A DNA stretch of 64,000 nt from an uncultured Bacilli bacterium (GTDB taxonomy: Bacteria > Bacillota_I > Bacilli_A > RF39 > UBA660), in the NCBI GenBank assembly GCA_934085595.1, contig CAKOHK010000001.1, forward strand, positions 62,001 through 126,000. The letters are read 5' to 3'. The notes beneath the pieces are model-generated. The model was not told the origin of the DNA. It did not search any database and saw nothing but the letters and a program-made list of their open reading frames with translations. Positions 26,501 through 35,404 of the stretch are shown in pieces (within the stretch, counting starts at the first letter, position 1; each line of letters starts with the position of its first letter). A program made the translations under genes and the position numbers.

Positions 26501-27545
26501 CCTTCTTTAACTTATTTATAGTACTTACATGTGCACTATCTGTTTTATTAAAATATGTTTTTCCATTTTTATCAGCAACAAAATAATAGTAATCACTCTT
26601 ACTAGGATTAATACTAGCTTCAATTGATTTAACACTCATATTACATATAGGCCCTACTGGCAATTTACCATTCATACATGTACTTCTTGTATTATATTTA
26701 TTACAATCATTTAGTTCACTCTTATATAAATCTCTTTCATGTAAATCTATTTTAGCTGCATAGTATGTTGTTACATCACTTCCAAGAGACCATCCTGCAT
26801 TTAGTCTATTATAAAATACTCCAGCAACTCCCTTTCTATCATCAGCATTCCCAGCTTCAAGTTCAACTATAGATGCTAAAGTTAACATTTCATGAATACT
26901 ATATTTACTACTATCTATTTGAGATTTATAAGGATTAAGCTTATCACTCATATTATCAAGTAGTTTAGAAAACACTTCTTCAAGAGTACTATTTTTATAA
27001 AACTCATATGTATCAGGATATAAATACCCCTCAAGTGAATAATATAAATCTTTATTTTTAATATCATTTGTTAAGAACCAATATTTATTTATTAAACTAT
27101 CTAAATATTTACTATCACTTAATTTGCTAGTTATCTCTTTTTCAGTAAAATTAAAATTAGACGTAAGTATTCTGATATACTTTCTCATATTTTCCCCAGG
27201 CTTAAATGTAAGAGTAACTGTTTCCATAGTACTACTAGTACCATCTTCTAATTTACTAATTAAATCTTTTAATTTTAAGTTTTTATTAAGATTATATTCA
27301 CCTGCTTCAAGTCCACTCTTAGGTGTATTTAATTTAATATATAGTCTATATGCAAAAGTACTCCTAATTAATCCTTCACTTTTAAGTTTATTATATATCG
27401 TACTATAAGTATCATCACTATCTATAGTAAGCACCACTTCACTACTATTTTTACTTGGCGCAGATATTAAATAAAACCATCCCCCTAACATAATTAATAT
27501 TATAGATATTAATAATATAATTATTATAATTAACTTCTTTTTCAT
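26478..27545 (-). CDS. mltG: endolytic murein transglycosylase MltG
   Basis: MltG cleaves nascent glycan strands in the membrane. The N-terminal helix (residues 4-27) is followed by a LysM-like domain (DTYSTIYNKLKSEGLI) and the YceG catalytic domain with the active Glu in ASIVELEAGNADDRKGVAG, then GWSLGSDVTTYYA and the C-terminal DSAHVSTINKLKKDG. Length is 355 aa. As in B. subtilis yrrL it follows the DUF1292 gene. Confidence 0.94.
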   Translation of the reverse strand: MKKKLIIIIILLISIILIMLGGWFYLISAPSKNSSEVVLTIDSDDTYSTIYNKLKSEGLIRSTFAYRLYIKLNTPKSGLEAGEYNLNKNLKLKDLISKLEDGTSSTMETVTLTFKPGENMRKYIRILTSNFNFTEKEITSKLSDSKYLDSLINKYWFLTNDIKNKDLYYSLEGYLYPDTYEFYKNSTLEEVFSKLLDNMSDKLNPYKSQIDSSKYSIHEMLTLASIVELEAGNADDRKGVAGVFYNRLNAGWSLGSDVTTYYAAKIDLHERDLYKSELNDCNKYNTRSTCMNGKLPVGPICNMSVKSIEASINPSKSDYYYFVADKNGKTYFNKTDSAHVSTINKLKKDGLWFEY

Positions 27546-27555
27546 TCTTTTACTC

Positions 27556-27813
27556 CTATTTTTGTAATGTATTTAATATTTTAGTTATAAATATAATATC
27601 ATCCTTTTCTTTTATATTTTTAAGTTTAGTCATATTCCCTTTATCACTTATTTCATATGAACTTATAAAAGCACGTACTTCGCCATCTTCATCTTCTAAA
27701 TCATCTGTATATATTACATAATTTTTATTATTAGCGCTTTCTATATTAAAAAGTATTCTATATTCTTTCTTAGTACCATTCTTATCTTTAAAACTAAGGT
27801 AATTTTTTTTCAT
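27556..27813 (-). CDS. DUF1292 family protein (YrzB-like)
   Basis: The 85-aa protein has the DUF1292 pattern: an acidic centre (YTDDLEDEDGEVRAFISSYE) between two short beta-rich segments and a helical C-terminus. Its start overlaps the 3' end of the upstream Holliday junction resolvase gene by 20 nt. In B. subtilis yrzB occupies the same slot between yrrK and yrrL. Function is unknown. Confidence 0.85.
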   Translation of the reverse strand: MKKNYLSFKDKNGTKKEYRILFNIESANNKNYVIYTDDLEDEDGEVRAFISSYEISDKGNMTKLKNIKEKDDIIFITKILNTLQK

Positions 27814-28222
27814 TATTACTCCTATCTAAATATGTTTGTAATATTATAGTTGATGCCATTTTATCTATAACTTTTCTTCTTTTCTTTCTTCTAGTATTAT
27901 TACTTATAAGTATATTTTCAGCTTCTACTGTAGATAATCTCTCATCTTGCATAATAACTTCAATATTAAACTCTTTAGTAAGTTTATCTTTAAACTCATA
28001 TGATATTATACTTCTTTTAGATTCAGTTCCATTCATATTAAGAGGATTACCTAGTATTATTTTAGTTATATTTTTTTCTTCTATTATTTCTCTAAGTCTA
28101 TTAAATAGTTCTTCTTCTTTTTCATATCTTATTACTTCTAAAGGTGAAGATATTATATTACTTTTATCACTAATACTTACGCCTAGTGTTTTACTTCCTA
28201 AATCAAGCCCCAAATATGGCAT
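27794..28222 (-). CDS. ruvX: putative Holliday junction resolvase/pre-16S rRNA nuclease YqgF (RuvX)
   Basis: The RNase H-fold YqgF domain begins YLGLDLGSKTLGVSISD, with the first catalytic Asp in GLDLGSKT, and continues KIILGNPLNMNGTES and MQDERLSTVEAENIL. Length is 142 aa. YqgF enzymes process the 5' end of 16S rRNA and have been linked to recombination. Its ATG overlaps the ireB stop (TAATG). Confidence 0.92.
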   Translation of the reverse strand: MPYLGLDLGSKTLGVSISDKSNIISSPLEVIRYEKEEELFNRLREIIEEKNITKIILGNPLNMNGTESKRSIISYEFKDKLTKEFNIEVIMQDERLSTVEAENILISNNTRRKKRRKVIDKMASTIILQTYLDRSNNEKKLP

Positions 28223-28464
28223 TACTTAATAAACTCCTCAAGCATTACTTCTAATATTTCTTCTATTTTAAACTCAAGTATTCTTCTTCTACATTCTTTA
28301 TAACTTGAAATATACCCAGGATCACCACTAACCAAGTATGCAACTATTTGTTTAACTGGATTGTGTCCTCTTTCACTTAGATCCTCACATATACCAAGTA
28401 AAGTACTCCTAATATTATTATTAATTATAGTTTTAGTATCTACAACAGTAGTTTTATCTCCCAT
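28222..28464 (-). CDS. ireB: IreB family regulatory phosphoprotein (YrzL, UPF0297)
   Basis: The 80-aa protein has the family's conserved layout: an N-terminal Thr-rich segment (DKTTVVDTK, where IreB is phosphorylated by the Ser/Thr kinase), ERGHNPVKQIVAYLVSGDPG, then a C-terminal helix. AAGGTG precedes the ATG at 28464; the frame also extends to 28479. As in B. subtilis it heads the yrzL-yrrK-yrzB-yrrL block; alaS, its usual upstream neighbour, is replaced here by surface-protein copy B. Confidence 0.92.
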   Translation of the reverse strand: MGDKTTVVDTKTIINNNIRSTLLGICEDLSERGHNPVKQIVAYLVSGDPGYISSYKECRRRILEFKIEEILEVMLEEFIK

Positions 28465-28520
28465 AACATCACCTTCCATTTACTTATTCTATCAAAATAT
28501 ATATACATTTTCAAGCAAAC

Positions 28521-28547
28521 AAAATAAAAAATGAACATAAGTTCATT
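28521..28547 (-). terminator. terminator of surface protein copy B
   Basis: Hairpin atgaac-ttat-gttcat followed on the minus strand by TTTTTTATTTT. The same hairpin follows copy D. Confidence 0.8.
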
Positions 28548-28549
28548 AA

Positions 28550-29998
28550 TTATTGAATAACAAAAGGATTATCAGTGCTTCCATCACCTGATATATATTT
28601 GACATTAGTATCAAGATATACAGACTGACGCAATCCGCCGCTGCGGTTCGTACCAGTGTAGTCCACACCACCGTTGCTGAACACACCCAACGCACCAGCT
28701 GAGACATACGAAATAGGCGACACGGCCCAAAACCAATTACTTGTATCTAATAGCCAGTTAGTACTTTTACATGTTTCACTTCTATAGTCTGTATTATATG
28801 GTGAAGAACCACTATCATCATAACCTTTTTTAGTATCATCATTATAACATGCGCTACTTGCATACATATAATCACTTGGATATATTAATGCTACTTTCCC
28901 ATCCCATGTTTGTTTATTTCCATTATGTACATTAGTACTTCTTTCTTGAGTATATATTTCTTTTGTAGTTCCATATCCAACATTATTTGTCCACACAACA
29001 CTCCCAAGGTACCATTTTGTACTGCTTATTTGACCTTTTGCTTTATCTGTTAAGCCATTGCTTGCATATGTACCTGTTCTATTGTAATACTCTCCTCTAT
29101 TTAATGTGGTCATTAATGTAGCGGTCGTCCAGTCATTATAGTTTGTTGCTGAATTAGTCTCGTTCCATACTGCTGTTCCGATGCTTTCCCTTACTATTTT
29201 GACTTTATTTTCTCTCGTGTATGTTCCATCACCATTAGGTGTTTCTGCTTCAAATACTCCAATTATTCTCCACACTCCAGTTTCCCCATTAAATGTTATA
29301 TAGTTATTTGGAGTTTTACCCTGGTATCTATATTCTGTTGTTGCATAGTTTTGATTGCCTGATGCTGTTTGGTCTATTTTTGTTAAACCTAATGTACTAT
29401 AATTATCTATTAGATAATTTGTAAGTATTACTTTCTTACTACTCTCTGCTGCCGCAAGAACTCCATAGAACTTTTTACCTTGGTTATAATTTTGCGCTTT
29501 ATCTTCATAATTTATAAACTCTATAGTTACTGTATAAGTGTGTTTCTCACCCGGCAATATTTTCACATTTTCTTTATATGGATATATTACTTTATTTGTT
29601 TCTGCGGTTACTTCTGAAGTTTGTGGGATAATCACATTTTCAGTATTATCACATGTTCCACCAGTAGCTCCACTACTTATACATGTACTTCTTATAACAA
29701 GTTCCTCTTTTTGAATCTCATTATAAAGCTTTTGCCATCCTAAAGCATAATATGCTTCTTCATTACCAGTATTTTCTACAGTTATAGTTTTAGTAGTTGT
29801 CCATTTTGGCTCAATACTATCTACTTTAATTTCTTTTCCATCAGTATAAATTAATTCAATCTTAGTAGTACTTACATTTATAGTTTCTGCTACATCATTA
29901 CCACTTACTACTAAGCTAAAATATGCATAAGTAATTCCGGTAATTATTAAAAACACACTTGTAAGTATTACTGCTAATAATATTTTTTTATCTTTCAT
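28550..29998 (-). CDS. TasA-like/C-type-lectin-like surface protein, copy B (hypervariable C-terminus)
   Basis: The 482-aa protein has the same layout as copy A: SipW-type signal with TYAYFSLVVSGND, a beta-rich TasA-like domain (to ~190), then the C-domain starting YRYQGKTPNNYITF. The last 70 residues run FWAVSP, a variable block, LRQSVYLD, SGDGSTDNPFVI. The variable block (about residues 420-452) is coded by DNA of about 57% G+C at 28621-28739, more than double the surroundings. It differs from copy D at most codons while the borders are identical. It is a single gene with its own promoter, leader and terminator, inserted between ireB and the thioester adhesin. A binding role for the variable surface is inferred. 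Confidence 0.82.
   Translation of the reverse strand: MKDKKILLAVILTSVFLIITGITYAYFSLVVSGNDVAETINVSTTKIELIYTDGKEIKVDSIEPKWTTTKTITVENTGNEEAYYALGWQKLYNEIQKEELVIRSTCISSGATGGTCDNTENVIIPQTSEVTAETNKVIYPYKENVKILPGEKHTYTVTIEFINYEDKAQNYNQGKKFYGVLAAAESSKKVILTNYLIDNYSTLGLTKIDQTASGNQNYATTEYRYQGKTPNNYITFNGETGVWRIIGVFEAETPNGDGTYTRENKVKIVRESIGTAVWNETNSATNYNDWTTATLMTTLNRGEYYNRTGTYASNGLTDKAKGQISSTKWYLGSVVWTNNVGYGTTKEIYTQERSTNVHNGNKQTWDGKVALIYPSDYMYASSACYNDDTKKGYDDSGSSPYNTDYRSETCKSTNWLLDTSNWFWAVSPISYVSAGALGVFSNGGVDYTGTNRSGGLRQSVYLDTNVKYISGDGSTDNPFVIQ
28621..28739 (-). other. hypervariable, GC-rich block in copy B
   Basis: 57 of 100 bases at 28621-28720 are G or C. The borders match copy D exactly (cagactgacgca at one end, gcgacacggcccaaaacca at the other), while most interior codons differ. 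The block is one codon shorter than in D. Confidence 0.8.
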
Positions 29999-30024
29999 TC
30001 TATGTACTCCTATCTTCTATTAGT

Positions 30025-30053
30025 ATTATACTTTAATTAAATCTATATTTCAA
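30025..30053 (-). promoter_or_regulatory. sigma-A promoter of copy B
   Basis: TTGAAA (30048-30053), 17 nt, TATAAT (30025-30030), followed by the family leader GATAGGAGTACATAGA before the ATG. Confidence 0.85.
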
Positions 30054-30104
30054 TATCAAAATAAAAAGCAAACATAAATGTTCACTTTTCATACATCAAT
30101 TATA

Positions 30105-31679
30105 TTATAATGATGAAACAGGTTCTTCTTTAAATCTTAAAGCAATATATCCAACTGTAAATGCCCCTAGTATTGCAAGTAATAAAGTACCATAATCTTC
30201 TACACCAGTTTTAGCATTATATTCTAGTTTAACTTCATTATGAGGATTAACATCAATAATCTTAGCACTTACTATTACTACTTGATCTAGTTTAGATTCT
30301 GAATAGAACAATCTTCCTCTATTACTATCAGTATTATATACTTTACCTTTACCATCTAAATCAATATTAATTTGAGTAGTAGATTTATATTTATTATCTA
30401 TTCTTATATAGAACTCTGAATATCCTTCATTATCACTATTATTAATATTTGTTACATTATATACTTTCTTACCATCTACTTCACTATATGGAAGTTCTTT
30501 TAAATCTTTATCCACTAAAGTAACACCTTCAGAAGGATTTGTAACTTTAGCAGTTATGCTATTCCAATCAGTAACTAACATTTTAGATTTAACTTTATAT
30601 GGTCCATAATATTCAGCATCACTTTCACTTTTATATGCTTCTTTACTTGGAAGTTCAAGTACTAATTCATTTTTATATGTGTCATCTACATATTTATCTC
30701 TATCTTTAATTAAGAATTGATATAATTTATTAAGTTCACTATTACCAACTAATGTATCACCTAAATATAATTTATTTTCCCCATCAAGTTCATAATATTC
30801 CCCTATTACTTTCCATACTGCATATTGTACAGTAGCATACACAGCATTACTTACATTTTCTTCACTATTATTTAAAGATGAAAGTAATGTTTCATAAGAT
30901 ACTCCAGCATATTCTAAACTATCTTTTAAACTTAGTGATGGATAACTATGCTCTATAATATATAAAGCTTTTCTATATCCTATACTATCACTCATTTCAC
31001 TTGCTGTATAATGGTTAATCATAAAATCACTTTTCTTAAATGTTACACTTACTTTACCATCAACTATTTCTTTTCCAAGACTAGATGCTATATCATTAGC
31101 ATTTAATAATTTAACATCTCTACTATTAGCTTTTGGTATAAAACCTATACTAGTCATACTAGAAGTAATCTCTTCTCCATTATTAAATGCAGTAATAGTG
31201 CTTTCACTAGGATCACTTACCATATCAACATAATATCCAGTAACATCATCTATACCATCAAGTAAATTACAACCACTTTTATTATTACATTCTTTTAATA
31301 TTTGAAAAGCAGTCATTATTTTAATTAAATCTTTACCACTCATAGTAGTAGCAATATATTGATATTCTGGATATTTTTTATTTCCATCCATACAATAAGC
31401 ACTAAAATAATTACTTTCATTTCCACTATAAATAATTTTCATATCACTTTTACCAGTAATATACTTATCATTTACATTAGTAGTAAACTTAACATAACTA
31501 TAGTCAAAAGAATCTCCTACTGTAAAGTCTCTCTTATCCCCTACATTAAATCCACTTTCATTTATTTTAGGAATTATTCTAGCACTATTAGCACTTTGAC
31601 TTGCTGCTATAACATCAGTTTTTAACATAAAACCTAAAACAAAAGTAAATAAAACAAACAATAAAAATCTTTTTTTCAT
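30105..31679 (-). CDS. secreted thioester-domain adhesin-like protein
   Basis: The 524-aa protein has a Sec signal (residues 1-25, ending VIAAS), then a domain with the two residues that form an internal thioester in Gram-positive adhesins: Cys96 in SAYCMDG and Gln285 in ATVQYAVWK (family motifs YCxD and TQxAxW). Beta-rich, Ig-like stretches follow (~330-480). The C-terminus has KTGVEDYG, a hydrophobic helix and a charged tail. This resembles a sortase signal, but the LP of LPxTG is missing (NAKTG), so it may stay membrane-anchored. Thioester domains bind host proteins covalently, so a host-attachment role is inferred. Nucleophile reactivity is unproven. Confidence 0.78.
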   Translation of the reverse strand: MKKRFLLFVLFTFVLGFMLKTDVIAASQSANSARIIPKINESGFNVGDKRDFTVGDSFDYSYVKFTTNVNDKYITGKSDMKIIYSGNESNYFSAYCMDGNKKYPEYQYIATTMSGKDLIKIMTAFQILKECNNKSGCNLLDGIDDVTGYYVDMVSDPSESTITAFNNGEEITSSMTSIGFIPKANSRDVKLLNANDIASSLGKEIVDGKVSVTFKKSDFMINHYTASEMSDSIGYRKALYIIEHSYPSLSLKDSLEYAGVSYETLLSSLNNSEENVSNAVYATVQYAVWKVIGEYYELDGENKLYLGDTLVGNSELNKLYQFLIKDRDKYVDDTYKNELVLELPSKEAYKSESDAEYYGPYKVKSKMLVTDWNSITAKVTNPSEGVTLVDKDLKELPYSEVDGKKVYNVTNINNSDNEGYSEFYIRIDNKYKSTTQINIDLDGKGKVYNTDSNRGRLFYSESKLDQVVIVSAKIIDVNPHNEVKLEYNAKTGVEDYGTLLLAILGAFTVGYIALRFKEEPVSSL

Positions 31680-31753
31680 ATCCTCTCCTTATACTATAAA
31701 CATAATATCATTTTTATATGTAAACATCAATATATTTTTAAAAAATCAAGTAA

Positions 31754-31782
31754 GAAAAAAGCACAAAATTAATTTTTGTACT
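31754..31782 (-). terminator. terminator after nth
   Basis: Arms gcacaaaa and ttttgtac (one G-T pair) are followed by TTTTTTC on the minus strand. Confidence 0.65.
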
Positions 31783-32392
31783 CATTATAATTACATTTAT
31801 TTTTAAATGGACAATCATTACATTTCGGATTCTTAGCTGTGCATATATATCTTCCAAATAAAACCATCGCACTATTTATATAATTCCATTTATCTTTATC
31901 AAAATACTCTTTTAGTTTTACTTCTGTACTTAATACATCATCTTTATCATTTGTAATTCCAAATCTTTTACTTACTCTAAATACATGTGTATCTACTGCA
32001 AATGATGGTTCATTAAAAAGTATTCCTAATACTACACTTGCTGTTTTTCTTCCAACTCCAGGTAAACTTTCTAAATATTCTCTATCATTAGGTACATATC
32101 CTATAGCATTAAGTTTATTTACTATTTCTTTAAAATGTAATGCTTTAGTTTTATAAAATCCAAGACTTCTAATATATCGTTCTATTTCATAAACACTAAG
32201 ATTATTAAGCTTTTCTAAAGTATCATATTTATTATATAATTCTTTAGTAACTATATTTACTCTTTTATCTGTAGTTTGAGCAGATAACATAACTGAAAGT
32301 AATAATTCATAATCATTTTTATACAGAAGTTCACATTTAGCATCTTTAAATAATCTTTTAAACTCTTTATATACTTCTTCTTTATTCATCAT
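31769..32392 (-). CDS. nth: endonuclease III
   Basis: Endonuclease III removes oxidised pyrimidines and cleaves abasic sites. The helix-hairpin-helix LPGVGRKTASVVLG carries the catalytic Lys. FAVDTHVFRVSKRFG supplies the catalytic Asp. The C-terminal CTAKNPKCNDCPFKNKC fits the C-x6-C-x2-C-x5-C iron-sulfur cluster. Length is 207 aa from the ATG at 32392; an in-frame TTG (32398) and a second ATG (32389) are alternatives, and no strong RBS decides. It overlaps the dnaD-like gene, as nth and dnaD do in B. subtilis. Confidence 0.95.
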   Translation of the reverse strand: MMNKEEVYKEFKRLFKDAKCELLYKNDYELLLSVMLSAQTTDKRVNIVTKELYNKYDTLEKLNNLSVYEIERYIRSLGFYKTKALHFKEIVNKLNAIGYVPNDREYLESLPGVGRKTASVVLGILFNEPSFAVDTHVFRVSKRFGITNDKDDVLSTEVKLKEYFDKDKWNYINSAMVLFGRYICTAKNPKCNDCPFKNKCNYNEYKN

Positions 32393-32978
32393 CTTCAAGC
32401 CAATTATAATCCTCTATATCTTTATATTTTTCATGAGTATTATTACTTCTTTTCTTAATACCATTTTTATTCCATTCATATACTATCTTTTCTATATATT
32501 TAAAATTACCCGCACCACTTAATATAGCTTCTTTAAGTGCTCCTTTTATTATATCTTCACTAACCCCATCACTTATCCATCTTTCAATCATTTCATATTC
32601 AAAACTAGAAAGTCCTCTTCCAAGTTCTTTTTCATATAATTTAAATATATCTGTATTTTCATCAACTTTTTTATTTAATAATAATCTATCATAAAAAGAA
32701 TCAAGTTTTATTTTTTCTAAAACATTTCCATTATTATTAACTACATTCATCCCAATATATTTCTTTTTAATTAAATTATTAAATGCTTCATATATTTCTT
32801 CATCTTCAAGGCCTATCTTATCTTTTATATCATCCATATTTAAATCACATGATATATTGATAAAATATAATATAAGTAAAAACTCATTTAAACTTAAATC
32901 TAATTTAGATATACATTTAACTACATTATGATTAATAATAAAGTCTTTAGTAATATATTCATTTCTTAAATCCCCCAT
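32382..32978 (-). CDS. dnaD: DnaD-domain replication initiation protein
   Basis: An N-terminal winged-helix-like region (residues ~20-90, LSLNEFLLILYFINI) is followed by a DnaD/DnaB2 domain (YEKELGRGLSSFEYEMIERW, then ALKEAILSGAGNFKYIEKIV ending before YEW). DnaD helps load the replicative helicase. Length is 198 aa, slightly shorter than the B. subtilis protein. Adjacent nth supports the assignment. GGAGG precedes the ATG. Confidence 0.88.
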   Translation of the reverse strand: MGDLRNEYITKDFIINHNVVKCISKLDLSLNEFLLILYFINISCDLNMDDIKDKIGLEDEEIYEAFNNLIKKKYIGMNVVNNNGNVLEKIKLDSFYDRLLLNKKVDENTDIFKLYEKELGRGLSSFEYEMIERWISDGVSEDIIKGALKEAILSGAGNFKYIEKIVYEWNKNGIKKRSNNTHEKYKDIEDYNWLEDDE

Positions 32979-32987
32979 AATTCCTCC

Positions 32988-34061
32988 TTATTTTTCTTGT
33001 TTTTTATACCACTTTTTTACATATCTAATTATACTTTTTTTCTTATTTCTAATTTTTCTATCTAATATAGCTTTTTCTATATCTTTAAAACATCTATTTA
33101 TATATTTTTTATCTATTATTTCTAGTAAGTCATTATTGTTTATGTCTATATCACTTCTATTATGTATTGGCATAAGAGCAAATTCTATTAATGCACTTTT
33201 CTTTTTAAGTATCATACATGCTAGAAGTACTAAAATAAACTCATTATAATACAAATCATATTTATCTATTTTCTTTTTACGTACTAGTTCTTTTATTTTA
33301 TTTATCGCATCTCTATCAAACTTACAAAAATTAATATCTGTTTCTATTTGTGCCCATATTCCCCATCCAAGTGCTGGTACTATTTTATCATATTCTAAGT
33401 GTAAATATGATTTTAAATTATATTCATCCACAAAATCAAAAAAATCTTTTACATAATCTCCTTCAAATATTTTATCTAGTTCACTATGTATAAACTCTTT
33501 ACTTAATGTTTTAAATACATCTTTATTTAAAAGTATAAAATCTGTTATTTCTTCATCTAATTTAAATCCGAGAGTAAAACTAAGTCTTATAGCTCTAAGT
33601 ACTCTTGTATTATCTTCCATAAGTTTATCATGTGTATTTCCAATACATCTAATTATTTTATTTTCAAAATCATTTATACCATCACCTGATGGATCAATAA
33701 CTTCTCCATCTATCCCAGCATATAAAGCATTTATAGTAAAATCACGTCTTACATAATCTTCTTCTATACTATTACATAGCTCTATTTTAATTGGTTTATT
33801 ATTTTTATATTTAAGTTCTTTTCTAAATGTAGTTATTTCATATGTCATAATGTCATATTTAAAATGTATACTTGAATATTCTTTAAACTTCTTAATATTA
33901 TATTTAGAAAATAACTCACATAATGTATCAAAATCAGCATCTGTACATATATCTACATCAAAATAAGGCAAGTAAGCTATATTAGATCTTACACACCCAC
34001 CAACTAAATAAGCTTGATAACCTGCTTTTAATAAAATATTTAAAACTATTTCTTCATCCAT
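32988..34061 (-). CDS. cca: CCA-adding tRNA nucleotidyltransferase
   Basis: The class II polymerase-beta head has VGGCVRSN (the usual VGGxVRD, Asp to Ser) and catalytic acids in FDVDICT. The downstream motif RRDFTINALYAG, DPSGDGINDFENKIIRCIG and EDNTRVLRAIRLSF are diagnostic. Length is 357 aa, shorter than many CCA enzymes, with a reduced C-terminal tail. Both tRNAs in this window already encode CCA, so the enzyme would serve mainly in repair here. Confidence 0.92.
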   Translation of the reverse strand: MDEEIVLNILLKAGYQAYLVGGCVRSNIAYLPYFDVDICTDADFDTLCELFSKYNIKKFKEYSSIHFKYDIMTYEITTFRKELKYKNNKPIKIELCNSIEEDYVRRDFTINALYAGIDGEVIDPSGDGINDFENKIIRCIGNTHDKLMEDNTRVLRAIRLSFTLGFKLDEEITDFILLNKDVFKTLSKEFIHSELDKIFEGDYVKDFFDFVDEYNLKSYLHLEYDKIVPALGWGIWAQIETDINFCKFDRDAINKIKELVRKKKIDKYDLYYNEFILVLLACMILKKKSALIEFALMPIHNRSDIDINNNDLLEIIDKKYINRCFKDIEKAILDRKIRNKKKSIIRYVKKWYKKQEK

Positions 34062-34134
34062 ACATTAATTGTATCAAATATTATTAAATTGTTCTACTTA
34101 AAAATTAAAAATAGATTTATAATTAACATTAAAT

Positions 34135-34159
34135 TAAAAAAGAATATTTCTATTCTTCT
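34135..34159 (-). terminator. terminator of the AAA/DUF4143 gene
   Basis: Arms aagaata and tattctt are followed by TTTTTTAATTT on the minus strand. It overlaps the last codons. Confidence 0.7.
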
Positions 34160-35352
34160 TTTAGTAGCCAATCTATTACATTCATTTTAGTTATACCATC
34201 ATAATCAGTTTCTAAATCCATGTCTAATGTAAGTAAAACTCTCGGATAATAATCTCCTGTTTTACGAAGTGATCTTAGTTCTCTTTCTAAAACTTTTTCA
34301 TCTCTTACAGTTAAAGCAACTTGATAGTATTTTAGTCCATCTCTATTTTCTGCTACAAAATCTATTTCTAAATCATCTACTTTACCAGTATAAACTCTAT
34401 ATCCTCTTCTTAATAATTCAAGATATACTATATTTTCTAATATATGTCCCATATCACTATCTGCTTTTTTACCTAGTAAATAACTTCTAAGCCCCAAATC
34501 AACCGTATAGTATTTATAATCTCTTGCTAGTAAACTTTTGCCTTTTACATCAAATCTTTCAGTTTTATAAATCAAGAAAGATTCTAAAAAAGCTGATATA
34601 TAGTTTTCTACAGTATGATTACTAGTTAAAGTTCCTTTACTTGTAAGTGTATCACTTATCTTTTTAGTTGAAATAGGACTACCTATACTATCAAATATAA
34701 ACTTTAATATACTTTCAAGTAACAATTTATCTGTAATATTATTTCTAGCCATTATATCTTTATATACAATTGTACTAAATATACCATCTAAGTATTTATC
34801 TATATCATTAGGATTACTTTTCAATATGTTTATGCTCCCTGGCATACTTCCATTTCTCATGTAATCTAAAAATAATTTTGAATAATTATTATCATCAAAC
34901 GCTGATATATATTCTTTAAATGAAAGTGGTAACATTTTAATTTCTATATATCTTCCAGACAATAAGGTAGCAAGTTCTCCTGATAATAAATATGCATTTG
35001 AACCCGTTATATATACATCAACATTCTTTTTTATATATAAACTATCCACTGCCCTTTGAAAATCTTTTACACTTTGAACTTCATCTATAAATATATAATA
35101 TTGTTTCTTAGAACTAAGTTTATCATTAATGTATTTATATAGTTCTTTATAATCTTTAAAATCATAGCTAGCATCTTCTAAATTAATATGTATAATTTGT
35201 TCTTTAGTAACACCATTTTCTATTAAATAATTAATAAATAATTCAAATAATGTACTTTTGCCACACCTTCTTATACCAGTTACAACTTTTATTAAATCTT
35301 TATCTTTCCATCTTATTAATTCGTTAAGATAATTTGTTCTTTCTATCAACAT
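34150..35352 (-). CDS. AAA ATPase with DUF4143 domain
   Basis: The 400-aa protein has Walker A VTGIRRCGKSTLFE at residues ~22-35 and Walker B YYIFIDEVQS near 100. A DNA-binding-like middle region (TKKISDTLTSKG) is followed by the DUF4143 C-domain with a degenerate nuclease-like core (LEIDFVAENR..YYQVALTV). This AAA_14/DUF4143 family is widespread and poorly understood; it is often seen in variable numbers and suspected of mobile or defence links. It is a monocistronic gene with its own promoter, a 10-bp inverted repeat abutting the -35 box, and its own terminator. Confidence 0.85.
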   Translation of the reverse strand: MLIERTNYLNELIRWKDKDLIKVVTGIRRCGKSTLFELFINYLIENGVTKEQIIHINLEDASYDFKDYKELYKYINDKLSSKKQYYIFIDEVQSVKDFQRAVDSLYIKKNVDVYITGSNAYLLSGELATLLSGRYIEIKMLPLSFKEYISAFDDNNYSKLFLDYMRNGSMPGSINILKSNPNDIDKYLDGIFSTIVYKDIMARNNITDKLLLESILKFIFDSIGSPISTKKISDTLTSKGTLTSNHTVENYISAFLESFLIYKTERFDVKGKSLLARDYKYYTVDLGLRSYLLGKKADSDMGHILENIVYLELLRRGYRVYTGKVDDLEIDFVAENRDGLKYYQVALTVRDEKVLERELRSLRKTGDYYPRVLLTLDMDLETDYDGITKMNVIDWLLKEE

Positions 35353-35375
35353 AATTTAAGTTCACCTCTATTAAA

Positions 35376-35404
35376 AGTATATTACGTTTTCACAAAAAAG
35401 TCAA
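35376..35404 (-). promoter_or_regulatory. promoter of the AAA/DUF4143 gene
   Basis: TTGACT (35399-35404), 17 nt, TATACT (35376-35381) on the minus strand. Confidence 0.8.
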
